Assembly: GCA_964023275.1 (NCBI GenBank)
Contig: OZ029918.1
Location: 18,146,361 to 18,210,360, forward strand
Length of the DNA: 64,000 nucleotides
Direction of reading: 5' to 3'
Source: Norana najaformis
Taxonomy: Eukaryota > Annelida > Clitellata > Crassiclitellata > Hormogastridae
A model generated the notes under the pieces. That model did no database searches and had not been told where the DNA came from. It saw nothing but the letters and a program-made list of their open reading frames with translations. Made by a program: the position numbers and the translations under genes. Below are positions 20,651 through 30,363 of the stretch, piece by piece. Positions within the stretch are counted from its first letter, which is position 1, and each line of letters starts with the position of its first letter.

Positions 20651-22085
20651 CTACGAGTGATAACTGTAACCCCCCTTTGTCTTATACTCTCTTGTCTAGG
20701 TTCTAGTGACTATTGATTGCAGTCACTTTACATTACACTATGGTACCTACAAGCTTGTTTAGCCAGTAAGTAGATACACATGTTAATTGGGGATTAGTCT
20801 CCTGATATGATAATTATAGGTCAGACTCAAATCAACATGTGATATCTAGCGGAAATTGTAATGATACAATGATACAATAGCTCGTATTTTTCCATTACCA
20901 TCTTGTATCATAATGTATGACTGAATAAAAATGAACAAAGTCACTTGTTGTAAATCAATCAATATATTATATAGTTCACTGTCTTAATTAACTCTTAATT
21001 AAGGCCAGCTTCTTATCGAGCCTAAATCTATAATTCTACCACCCACAAGCTTTGATGGCCATTTTACCCCTGTATACTGACTCTTTGATAAAGTCTGAAA
21101 CAGTTTCACTGTGAGTTGTAGTGAGTTTGCAGCGATGTAAAATGGTTAGATTGTCACTCACCACTAGTTGTCTCTGCGCAAACAATCCTAATCACCACGC
21201 CGACATACCTTGTAGAACATCGATTAAATGTCTCTCGTAGTAGGTATTCCAAGCGAGTTCCTTGCAGTTCAAGGAATGGAATCCACACGATTCAATCGTA
21301 ACCGTCCAAAGGAATGGTTCCTTGACGAGATGGAGCTGCACTATAGAGTCGAAGACTAGGTATCTTTGCTGCCTTTCGACTCACGCCACTAAGTCCGTAT
21401 CGACGCACTTACATGGACTTAATCCACGACTTCCTGACATTAGTTTCTCGACGAAAACTTTGTCATTTCACAATGGAAACAAAGGTTAATTACCTGTAAA
21501 AACATGAGCCTTTATAAGCTCATCATTCGAGAATGCAGTCCGACTTGACAAGTCCGCAACTGACCACTTATTTCTCGGAGCCACGCTGGATCACAACGAA
21601 GACCTTTCCTGTCCAAAATCCAGCCGTGAACTAACTACTTCAACGGTTTTCACAGCGAATCTTCCATCGTCATAAGGTCTCCTATTGGCCGAAATTATCG
21701 TCTGTCTCTTTCACCAATACTTGTAGCAGTTTCATAGTCCTTCTATGAAATCTTCGTCTGCTCATTTGTTTACAAAGGATAAGGAGTCGCGTCTACTGTG
21801 TCCCCTCATTGGCTGACGACTTCCAATAGCAACGTGTCGCCATTGGTCGAAAATCCCACAAGTAAAATCGCGATTGGCTGGCAATCAAAACATCAGTTTG
21901 AAATATCAATCGTATTGACTCGCAAACTATGGCAGATTGCGATTAAAATAATCCATCAACATCCACGTTGATCCCCCGTAAAATTAGTTCAGAAAACCAT
22001 CCTTTGTTCCCGGTATTTAATATATTTTTAGAACCTATGCTGGCCTTGCTATTTTGATTAGTTTGAACGTCCTAAGCCGGCCAAG
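20651..22085. other. Unassigned sequence
   Basis: About 1.4 kb without a convincing ORF, tandem array or recognisable element. It starts with a TGTAACCCCCC sequence at about 20664 and holds an AATAAA at about 20924, which together faintly recall an LTR, but no matching end or duplication was found. Confidence 0.5.
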
Positions 22086-22092
22086 TATTTTA

Positions 22093-22766
22093 TCGTAATC
22101 GTAATCGTAATCGTAATCTCGAAATTTCTACAGCGCTCAACGAAAGCTAAGTCGCGGGAACCAGCTTATTCACAGGCGCTCAGTCAAAACAAAATCGATA
22201 GGCAAAAGGGTCAAGATCCAGGAGTCAGGCACTCAGACAGTCGGACGGCTACGGTGGATGCTGTTTGAAACTGAAGCGAGAAGAGAGACAAAAGGAAGAG
22301 GAAGAATCAGGATAAGATTTCTGGAAAAGAAGTGTTTTCAGTCTTGAGTGAAAGACCTGCGCAGAAACTGAAAGAGGTGAAGTGTTGGTGAGTTCGTATG
22401 ATTGACCAGACAACTGTCGCAATTCTGGCGGGAGTTTATTCCAAAGGGGTGGGGCAGCTATGGCTATGGAGCGATTTCCAAATTTTAAGGATGAGGTGAC
22501 GGGAGGGCGAAGAAGTGTTAGGACAGATGAGGAGCGGGTTGAACGGAGTGGTTGGATAGTAAATAATTGACGAAGATAGGAGGGTTGGGAGGATTGAAGT
22601 GTGTTGTAGGTGAGGGATAAGACTTTGTACTCTATTCGTTCTGGTATTTTAAGCCAGTGCAGTGATTTGAGAACAGGGGTGATGTGATGGTATTTGGGGG
22701 TTTTGGTGACAGCACGTGCGAGAGCATTCTGGATAGCTTGTAGGCGATTTATCTGGATTGTGTCAA
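22093..22766 (-). mobile_element. LINE family A, copy A2 (5'-truncated)
   Basis: 3' portion of the same LINE as A1. On the plus strand it begins with about four TCGTAA units (the 3' tail, ATTACG on the coding strand) and ends inside the RT C-terminal region. It is flanked by TATTTTA at 22086-22092 and 22767-22773, a probable 7-bp target duplication. Not coding-competent. Confidence 0.85.
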
Positions 22767-22856
22767 TATTTTAAGTGAGTAATTACGTTAGTCAACACAA
22801 ACTCTTATTCTAATGCACGCATAAATAGGTCCATAATACGTACAGTTCATACAATA

Positions 22857-22864
22857 GTTAAATC
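22857..22864. repeat. 8-bp target-site duplication, left end of P element
   Basis: GTTAAATC, found again at 29890-29897 directly outside the right inverted repeat. Eight bases is the characteristic length for P elements. Confidence 0.88.
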
Positions 22865-22899
22865 AAAGATCTTAGAGTCGTAGACTAAGATATGACACT
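22865..22899 (+). repeat. P element left terminal inverted repeat
   Basis: Begins AAAGATCTTAGAG; identical to the reverse complement of 29855-29889. With the shared C at 22864 the match is 36 bp, then similarity drops. Confidence 0.9.
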
Positions 22900-22950
22900 T
22901 CCTATCTCCGCTGTGTATTCGGCCTGGTGGTGGTCAAATGTACGCAAACC

Positions 22951-22979
22951 GTGGCGCCACGTAGTGATTGGATTGATAG
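22951..22979 (+). repeat. P element left subterminal motifs
   Basis: The palindrome GTGGCGCCAC (22951-22960) and GATTGGATTGATAG (22966-22979) recur in inverted orientation near the right end (29805-29814 and 29786-29799). Spacing from the ends is about 86 and 75 bp respectively. Candidate transposase-binding sites. Confidence 0.75.
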
Positions 22980-23053
22980 CTTCTAAGCAAAGATAGACGC
23001 AGACAAATAATGTAGCCTATTGGTAAGCGTTCTCGGCCTGAAATTTGGATATA

Positions 23054-23965
23054 ATCGTAATCGTAATCTCGAGATTTCTACAGCGCTCAACGAAAGCTAA
23101 GTCGCGGGAACCAGCTTATTCACAGGCGCTCAGTCAAAACAAAATCGATAGGCAAAAGGGTCAAGATCCAGGAGTCAGGCACTCAGACAGTCGGACGGCT
23201 ATGGTGGATGCTGTTTGAAATTGAAGCGAGAAGAGAGATAAGAGGAAGAGGAAGAATCAGGATAAGATTTCTGGAAAAGAAGTGTTTTCAGTCTTGAGTG
23301 AAAGACCTGCGCAGAAACTGAAAGAGGTGAAGTGTTGGTGAGTTCGTATGATTGACCAGATAACTGTCGCAATTATGGCGGGAGTTTATTCCAAAGGGGT
23401 GGGGCAGCTATGGCTATCGAGCGATTTCCAAATTTTAAGGATGAGGTGATGGGAGGGCGAAGAAGTGTTAGGACAGATGAGGAGCGGGTTGAACGGAGTG
23501 GTTGTATAGTAAATAATTGACGAAGATAGGAGGGTTGGGAGGATTGAAGTGTGTTGTAGGTGAGGGATAAGACTGTACTCTATTCGTTCTGGTATTTTAA
23601 GCCAGTGCAGTGATTTGAGAACAGGGGTGATGTGATGGTATTTGGGGGTTTTGGTGACAGCACGTGCGAGAGCATTCTGGATAGCTTGTAGGCGATTTAT
23701 CTGGGTTGTGTCAATATTGAGGAAAAGTGAATTGCAGTAGTCAAGTTTTGCATGGACTATGGATGTGGCAATGATAGATGCGGTTTTGAAGTCAAGCATA
23801 GGACGGATTCTGCGAAGGTCGCGGATATGCATAAAGCAAGAGCGGGAAAGATGGGTGATATGATCAGAAAAAGTAAGGTTCTGGTTGAAAATAACACCTA
23901 AATTACGGACAGAAGAGTTAGTATTAAAGGTGTGGGTGGAGGCAGAGTCCAGGCTGAGGGAGATA
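23054..23965 (-). mobile_element. LINE family A, copy A3 (5'-truncated), inside the P element
   Basis: 3' part of family A, closely related to A2, beginning on the plus strand with two TCGTAA-type units and ending in the RT region. It is flanked by GATATA at 23048-23053 and 23966-23971. It holds a 148-codon minus-strand RT remnant (IVHAKLDYCNS, LHWLKIPERIEY). Being inside the P element, it is younger than the P insertion. Confidence 0.85.
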
Positions 23966-23987
23966 GATATACAAGTAAAGTGAATAA

Positions 23988-23993
23988 TTTTTT
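23988..23993 (-). terminator. Probable polyadenylation signal of P transposase gene
   Basis: AATAAA on the minus strand (plus TTTATT) about 220 bases beyond the transposase stop codon. Confidence 0.55.
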
Positions 23994-24214
23994 ATTGCAA
24001 ATAAAATTCACTCACAGTTTACATAATTCAAATATACATAATTAAGAACATTAACATTGAACTAAGTGTATGGAGCTGAGCAGTATTACACAAAGATCTT
24101 TGGTTTCACATTCATCTTCAGTAAAGAAACAATGTCAACAATAAAGCCTCAGAAGTCTGTATCCATGACCAAACCAACAGAAGGCAGACAAATGAAAAAA
24201 ATAAATTGAACTGC

Positions 24215-26840
24215 TTACTCATGCAAAATTTTCTTTGCTTTACGATTGCGCTTAAGCTTGCAGGAGTTTTGAAGTTGCTGGTTAAGAATTTTGATCTTAC
24301 TGTGGATTCGAACTGTCATGTACAATTTCATCATGTATTTCAGCCGGGCACCACATGTTGCTGATCCACATGCAGCAATATCTAAATTCTTTTGGGCAAA
24401 TAAGCATAGTCGTTTTAATATACCAGAACTATGCTGCAATTTGTCAAATGAATTCTGAAACAGTTTTTCCAAGTCCCTGGTGAAAGCCAAAAACGCCATG
24501 GATGGGTAAACTAAACAACCAGTGTCTTTAAATGCCTTTAGCTGTAAGAAAGGAAACTGAGGATAAGACAAGTGTACACTTGTGTACAAATCACTGCATG
24601 TTTGGCACATGCCAGATCCATCATTAAAGCCACACTTTCTTAAGATATAGCCACTCATATATGCCAAGACATTGTCAACCTCCAGTGGCAAATCAGGAAT
24701 ATCTGATATATCTTGAAGGTCAAAGTCATCTTCACATGTCATTTCACAAGTGATCTCATGATCAATATGTGAAGCGGAAGCATAGTGTTCATCATCATGT
24801 AACCTGGACTTCAAAAAGATTCGACAATGACGATATATCTATAAGCACATCATCTATATCATTTTCACAGTTTCGTCCACAATTATCAACAAACAATTTA
24901 TCAACAGCGATATATCTAAAATTGGAACGAAATTCTGTGACATCAGGATTGTCCCTGTGTCCTCCACAACCACGGATCGTTGAAAAAAATTCTCAATGCA
25001 GTCCTGGTTTAACCGAGATGTCAACAAGAACTTATATTTGTTCTCTGCATATAAATTTTTCCACAGTTCAATAATGGACTTTAATGTAATCTGCCAGCCT
25101 AAAATGCAAGGCAGTACCTTCTTTGATCTGGCAGGTTTTAAGTCTTGCAAGTAAGCCAATATGTCTTGGAAGAACACATCATGACCGCTGCCATTAGAAA
25201 CCGCATGCCCCATGGGTTGCGAACTCTTTATTGTTCGGCTATTACAAGCGTTAAAAATCTTATCAAACTTATCAATGAATTTTGCAGTATGTTCTGCATC
25301 TCTATCCAACTTTCCAAGGTGACAAAGTGTTTGAATGCCTGCTGCCACAGAGTGACTAAGAACTTGTGCTGCAAGATTGACACGCATGCTAGTAAATGGA
25401 GGCATATCAAGATGCTTATCCGTCAGACGAGGTGCCATTCTAATGGGCAGGTTTCTGTCAAATGCATAAAATTCTGACACATGCTTCCAACACACATTTT
25501 GCCTATTTTCTCCAGAACCCCATACAAAGTCATGTTTTTTAAAGTTGTTTCGAATGTTTTTAAGCAAATGTGGGGGATCGTAGATTACATACACTTTTTT
25601 GCAACCATGAAACAGAAATGGTTGAGAAACAGAAACGTTTTCTAATGTTTCTAAATAGCATCTGTTTGTGGGTCCCTGATCACATATAACAGCTTTAGGA
25701 AATAAATGTATTTCTTCCAACTTTGCCAGACAATCATGCAAAAGGCTGTACAAAATAGTTGGTTTGATAGACCCTCTTACAAGAAAGTAAGCAAGAGGCT
25801 GCTTCCATTTCACAGAAATTCCACGCAACATAAATACAAGAACATGGTCTGCTGTATGCTGAGTAGTTCCAAACACACCAAAATCCTCAAAACCTTCTAT
25901 ACAATCCCGTTCCCTGTTGTATATCAATTTCTGCTTTAATGCCATTTCATCAAAAATTAGCACACAGTCTTTAGCCTTCTCAGAGGCTTGCTGCATCTTT
26001 ATTTTAAGAGTGCCAAAAAATTGCTTGCTAAAGCCGGGATAAAGGTTGCAGTTTTGGAGCGTTCGCTGCAAAGTCCTTTTGGATGGCATACAGAAAATAT
26101 TTTGCAACAGCTTATAAGATTTTCTGCTTTGATAAAATACAGACATTGCAAACATTTTTTCATTAACTGTCCAACGTCTACCTTGTTTGGAAACAAGACA
26201 CATATTGATCTGTGTCTTCAGAAAAGTGACAGTAGATGGTGGAAGATAGTTGCACAGTTCTGCTATCAAACGGTCACAGGAAGCAGCTCCTTGCTTCCGT
26301 GTCAAGACACTGTTGCATTTTGATGTACTTTGATCCTTTCCTGTCTGTCTCCTCAGTCGAGTTCGTAGTCTGACAATTTCATTCTTAAGTTTCTTCTTGT
26401 CTGAACAATTACATGACGACCCCGTGGAGCAACCTTCAGACTGGTCATTTAGAAGTTCCAGGTTAGCAGATGATGAAATAGGCAAAACACTATTGACAGC
26501 CACAGCTGCAGAAAGAGACTCTTCCACAGCAAGAACTTCATCGCTGTCCTTGTGTTCGTTAGGAACGTTTTTGAGCAGCTGTAATTTGCTGCTTTTCACA
26601 GAAACATTTGACTTTGGTGTATGCCTGATAATGTGTCGTCGTTTTTGTGTGGTTGATGGTGGCTTGTTTGGAATATCAAACAGTGTTGGAACTGCATTCC
26701 ATATAAGCTTGTCATGTTTGGTGTTCATGAACTGTGAATCTTCGAAATGCCTACTGCACAGTCGGAAGGTTTTGTTCAGCACTTCAACACTTTTGCAGTC
26801 CAGGTCCGAACGCCGCGTGTTGACTCTCCACTTCTTACAC
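24215..26840 (-). pseudogene. P transposase, exon 2 (most of THAP domain and catalytic core), two frame breaks
   Basis: Follows acceptor AG at 26842-26841 and joins exon 1 in phase (AG+G gives Arg, then Cys). It supplies the second half of the THAP zinc finger (CKKWRVNTRRSDL, LCSRHF, AVPTLF), a linker with a basic helix, then the P catalytic domain: LIFDEMALKQ (Asp at about 25950), ICDQGPTN (Asp at about 25680), YDPPHLLKN, and SRLNQDCIENFF (Glu at about 24993). The A7 run at 24983-24989 (plus strand) shifts the frame. The STIRG-x-GG-x-x-DNP block follows in the other frame, and the A5 run near 24813-24817 restores it, giving the C-terminal GYILRKC and CQTC region to 24215. Total about 910 residues. 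The protein would bind the terminal repeats in the nucleus and cut the element out. Confidence 0.88.
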
Positions 26841-26914
26841 CTGTTCTCGTGTAATAAAACAGTAACAGCAGATAACTATTAATTTTCTACAATAAAATGT
26901 TGCCGGGCAAGTTA

Positions 26915-27016
26915 CACTGGTCAACATAGAAATCGTTACTGACTGGAAAAGGCCCTAATGTGTAGCATCTTGGTGTGCTGAACACGAATATAACCATAAA
27001 AAATTTTTATTGGCTC
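26915..27016 (+). repeat. Left terminal inverted repeat of CACTGG element
   Basis: Pairs with 29140-29257 with gaps. The best block is 26974-26991 against the reverse complement of 29172-29189. Confidence 0.75.
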
Positions 27017-27201
27017 TCGTTTTGAAAATATTTCATTTTTTATGTTTCATCATGTAAATTTATGCAGTAGGACTGCGACAATATCCTAAATAAATCTAGA
27101 ATGATGTAATATTCCACCTCATTGCATAATCCCATCATGGACACATCATGCACAGTTGATTACGTCATTTTCTGATGCAATGTAAAACTACAGCCAGTCG
27201 G

Positions 27202-27240
27202 CTGCTGACGTAAGATGACGTCAGCAGTGTACTATATAAA
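27202..27240 (+). promoter_or_regulatory. Core promoter of the CACTGG-element gene
   Basis: Perfect 10-bp inverted arms (CTGCTGACGT at 27202-27211 and its complement at 27218-27227) enclose a consensus cAMP-response/MARE-like TGACGTCA (27216-27223). A TATATAAA box follows at 27233-27240. The start codon is 115 bp downstream, so a transcription start near 27265 would give a roughly 90-base leader. bZIP binding is inferred from the motif. Confidence 0.65.
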
Positions 27241-27355
27241 GCGAGTCGGAACGGTTGAGCATTTACAACATTACAGACTTTGTGCGAGACAGTTTAAGTT
27301 ACTGTTTTATAAAACTATTATTACTTTATCCATTTAGATACAATACAGAACAGTA

Positions 27356-29046
27356 ATGCCTCGGAAGTGCGTAAATACTGTGGACAACTTTTGTTACATT
27401 TGTGGGGAAGTGACATTTGCCAACCAGAAGAAAAGTATCACTTATCAAGTCAAGAAGGCATATCATGCTTACTTCAAATGCAAGGTTGGTGACCAAGACA
27501 AGCCATGGGCCCCGCATATATGCTGTGCTACATGTACAACACAGCTTTCACAGTGGTTGAATGGCAAAAGACCATCAATGCCGTTTGCAGTTCCCATGGT
27601 GTGGAGAGAGCAAAGCAACCACGTAGATGACTGTTACTTCTGCTTGGTTCCTCCTCTTTCCGGTGGAATAACGAAGCAAAAGAAGTCGACAATAGTCTAC
27701 CCAAACATTCCGTCAGCATTGAGACCCGTTCCACATGGTGATGGACTTCCTATTCCAGAACCTCCAGCAGAATATATTTTCCTAAATTCATCTGATGAGG
27801 ACAAGGGTGAGCCGACATGTTCTTCTCCTGGACCGTCAGCGTGCAGTGATCCAGATTTTCACTGTGGTGCATCATCAACCCCACACAGAATAACACAGGA
27901 AGAACTAAATGACCTTGTTCGTGATTTGGACTTATCCAAAAACAAGGCAGAATTGCTAGGATCAAGACTCCAACAATGGAATCTTCTAGAAGAAGATGTC
28001 ACAATTACTTCATATAGAAAGCGCCATCAGCAGTTGGAACCTTTCTTTATGAAGGAAGGTAATCTGGTATTCTGTTCCAATATTGACGACCTCATGAATG
28101 CCTTACAGATCACTCATGACCCACAAGAATGGAGACTCTTTGTAGACTCTTCAACACTGAGTCTTAAGGCTGTGCTTTTGCACAATGGAAACAGTCTTCC
28201 ATCTATTCCATTAGCGCATGCTGTCCACATGAAAGAGACATACGATAACCTAAAACAGCTACTGCATTCCATTGACTATAACAGGTACAAATGGCACCTG
28301 TGTGGTGATTTGAAGGTAGTTGCCATTTTAATGGGACTGCAGCAAGGATATACAAAATATATGTGTTTCTTGTGTGAGTGGGATAGCCGAGCAAGAGAGT
28401 TGCACTACGTGCGGAAGGAATGGACTCCCAGACAAACATGGCAGTTGGACAGAAGAATATCCAGCACCCAGCTCTGGTCGAGGCTCACAAAATCCTACTA
28501 CCACCCCTTCACATCAAACTAGGTTTGGTGAAGAACTTCATGAAAGCCATGGACCGCACTTCGCCAGCTTTCCGATACCTGCATGAAAAATTCCCTCGAC
28601 TCAGCGAAGCAAAGATTAAAGAGGGAGTTTTTGTGGGTCCTCAGATTAGAGAACTCTTCAAAGATGACCGCTTCAACAACTTGCTGGAGGGTGATGCGAA
28701 ACAAGCATGGAATGCTTTTCGTCTAGTGTCTACAGACTTTCTGGGGAATGTTAGGGCAGAAAACTACAAGGAACTAGTAGAAGACATGCTCAAGCAGTAC
28801 CAGAAATTTCGCTGCAATATGTCTCTGAAGATGCATTTCCTTCATTCCCATCTGGATTTCTTCCCTGACAACTGTGGTATGGTTAGTGACGAACATGGCG
28901 AACGTTTTCATCAAGATATCGCAACAATGGAGCAAAGGTACCAGGGAAAATGGTCCACTACAATGTTGGCTGACTACTGCTGGACACTTCGCAGAGATGC
29001 TCCCGAACAGCTGTACAAGAGACAGGCAAAAAAATCTAAGAACTAG
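27356..29046 (+). pseudogene. Uncharacterised zinc-ribbon protein of the CACTGG element (one frame break)
   Basis: First frame 27356-28522; the second frame is open from before 28420 to 29046. The overlap shows that one base is missing near 28425-28435, so the ancestral product was about 562 residues. The N-terminus has paired cysteines (FCYICGE, ICCATC, CYFCL) in a basic zinc-binding region; then an acidic, serine-rich linker; LNDLVRDLDL; and a core with WRLFVDSST, LCGDLKVVAIL, FLCEWDSRA, HFLHSHLDFFPDN and SDEHGERFHQD. The spaced Asp, Asp and Glu (with D/H neighbours) could be a DDE-type centre. I recognise this as a repetitive protein family of invertebrate genomes without a function known to me. 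Flanking inverted repeats suggest it is the element's transposase. Confidence 0.72.
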
Positions 29047-29139
29047 TCTATGACCTGGTTTTTACAAATATTAACCGTAAGTGTATCACTATTGGCATGC
29101 ATTGTGCGATATAAAATTACTTCATTTCAGATTACAAAA

Positions 29140-29257
29140 AAACTAGAGCCAATTCGGCATTTTCACTGTCATATTCGTGTTCAGCACATACAAATTGATA
29201 AGAACTGACTAATTTCATTTCAGTAACATGACTTTTGTAAAAATTTGTTGTCCAGTG
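29140..29257 (-). repeat. Right terminal inverted repeat of CACTGG element
   Basis: See the left repeat; ends CCAGTG at 29252-29257, then TTA. Confidence 0.75.
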
Positions 29258-29394
29258 TTATAAGCAAAAGTTACATATTGATATGACATGGAAACAACCT
29301 AGGAAATAAGGAAGAGATGCGTTCTTAGACAAGATCTGAAAGCCAGAACAGACTTTGCACAGAGAACGTTTGCCGGTCGCCAACATCTCAAGTG

Positions 29395-29490
29395 ATATTT
29401 TCGAAACAGAAACGTTTTCCAATGTTTCCAAATAGCATTGTTTGTGGGCCTCTGATCACGTATAACAGCTTGAGGAATGAAAAGCGGTGA
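29395..29490 (-). pseudogene. Short P-transposase fragment inside P intron 1
   Basis: About 95 bp of minus-strand sequence matching the AVICDQGPTN region of the transposase at 25620-25710 (reads QAVIRDQRPTNN with a one-base shift soon after). It lies in the intron 180 bp from exon 1, so it is a stray duplicate rather than an exon. Confidence 0.75.
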
Positions 29491-29667
29491 TTGATAGAAG
29501 AATGTGATGTATTCGGGATTTTCTATACCGACAGTATGGCCTCGACCCTGTCCATCTTTCAATGGGTCTATCGGGTATGTATCGGGTATGTGATGTATGT
29601 TATGTGTATCACCGACAGCAGTCATCGAACATTTAATAATATAGTTTATACGTTACTTTGTACTTAC

Positions 29668-29774
29668 CTTTCAAAGTCTTTCGGAAATCTAAATAATGAA
29701 ATCTTTTGCGCATTGTACGTCGTTACGCTGCAATTAATCGCAGCACAACAGATCCCTCCTGGCTTCGAAGCCAT
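29668..29774 (-). CDS. P transposase exon 1 (N-terminal half of THAP domain)
   Basis: ATG at 29774, 35 codons plus two bases, ending AG before GTAAGT. The product MASKPGGICCAAINCS... ending SLFRFPKDFER has the first cysteine pair and the F-x-F-P-K-D motif of THAP DNA-binding domains; the remaining C..H pair is in exon 2 at 26840. In P transposases the THAP domain binds sites near the element ends. The start lies 115 bp inside the right end, so the promoter must be within the terminal region. No TATA box is evident. Confidence 0.85.
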
Positions 29775-29785
29775 GTTTACAAACT

Positions 29786-29814
29786 CTATCAATCCAATCG
29801 TATGGTGGCGCCAC
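29786..29814 (-). repeat. P element right subterminal motifs
   Basis: Inverted counterparts of 22951-22979: GTGGCGCCAC at 29805-29814 and the complement of GATTGGATTGATAG at 29786-29799. They also fall in the presumed 5' leader of the transposase gene, so transposase binding here could feed back on its own promoter, as known for Drosophila P. Confidence 0.75.
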
Positions 29815-29854
29815 ACATCCCAAGGTAGGTGGTGTGTACATTCAGATACATTGA

Positions 29855-29889
29855 GTGTCATATCTTAGTCTACGACTCTAAGATCTTTG
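29855..29889 (-). repeat. P element right terminal inverted repeat
   Basis: Reverse complement identical to 22865-22899, followed by the GTTAAATC duplication (29890-29897). Confidence 0.9.
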
Positions 29890-30363
29890 GTTAAATCAAG
29901 TGGAATTGATAAACATGGCGAGAATATATATATAGATTCAGTCTACAATAACAAGATCCAGAGTGTGACCAAACTGATGAGTAGGGCCGCTCACTAGTTG
30001 TATCAGACCATGAGTGGAGAGTAGTCGATTGAAACGTTTCACATTCCGATCGTTTAATTGATCAAGATGAATATTAATGTCTCCAAGAATGAGGATTTGA
30101 CATGTAAAATTAGAAGTAAACAGGATGAGATTAGTGAAGTCATCGAAGAAAGCCGATGTGATGTTTTCTGACCCAGGACGGTAGATAACGATGATTAAGA
30201 TCTGTACGTCATGAAAGGTAAAGTATGAGGCAAGGATTTCAAATGTTTTGTAGCTTCCAGAGTCTTTTGTAGCCACTTGAAAATGGTCTCTATAGATGAT
30301 GCAGAGGCCACCACCTAAAGGTCCTGATAGATTTTGAGCACTGGTTAAAATTGGTCGAGCTTG

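Larger units (their letters stand above)
26915..29257 (+). mobile_element. CACTGG-ended DNA transposon nested in P intron 1
   Basis: 2343 bp, ends CACTGG...CCAGTG, flanked by TTA on both sides (26912-26914 and 29258-29260). The ends form an imperfect inverted repeat of roughly 110-120 bp sharing CACTGGWCAACA, TTACTGA, an 18-bp exact block (TGTGCTGAACACGAATAT) and TTGGCTCT. CAC-starting ends with a 3-bp duplication are what the CACTA/EnSpm (CMC) group makes. The encoded protein does not look like a standard CACTA transposase, so the class is tentative. Confidence 0.78.
26841..29667 (-). other. Intron 1 of the P transposase gene, holding a nested transposon
   Basis: The donor (AG|GTAAGT at 29669-29662) is canonical. 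The acceptor (TTACACGAGAACAG| at 26841) has a moderate pyrimidine tract. Phases match and the joined product is a standard C2CH THAP domain, which supports this intron. Length is 2827 bp, of which 2346 is the nested element plus its duplication; the ancestral intron was about 480 bp, like intron 1 of the THAP relic at 35.2-37.2 kb. Confidence 0.82.
22865..29889 (-). mobile_element. P-type DNA transposon with THAP-P transposase and two nested elements
   Basis: Defined by 35-bp identical terminal inverted repeats (22865-22899 and 29855-29889) and the 8-bp duplication GTTAAATC. The transposase gene runs on the minus strand. Nested inside are LINE A3 (23054-23965) near the 3' end and a CACTGG-ended transposon (26915-29257) in intron 1. 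Without both insertions and their duplications the element would be about 3.76 kb. Subterminal inverted copies of a GTGGCGCCAC palindrome and GATTGGATTGATAG follow each terminal repeat, comparable to subterminal repeats of known P elements. Confidence 0.9.

Noticed and set aside
20664-20960. Possible LTR starting TGTAACCCCCC with AATAAA downstream
   Set aside because: No matching 3' end, duplication, TATA box or second copy in the window.
24813-24989. Small intron explaining the frame changes in P exon 2
   Set aside because: The out-of-frame part carries the conserved P block after ENFF, so it is coding, not intronic.
27356-29046. Programmed ribosomal frameshift in the nested-element protein
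   Set aside because: No slippery heptamer followed by a stable structure was seen at the frame change; a missing base is simpler.
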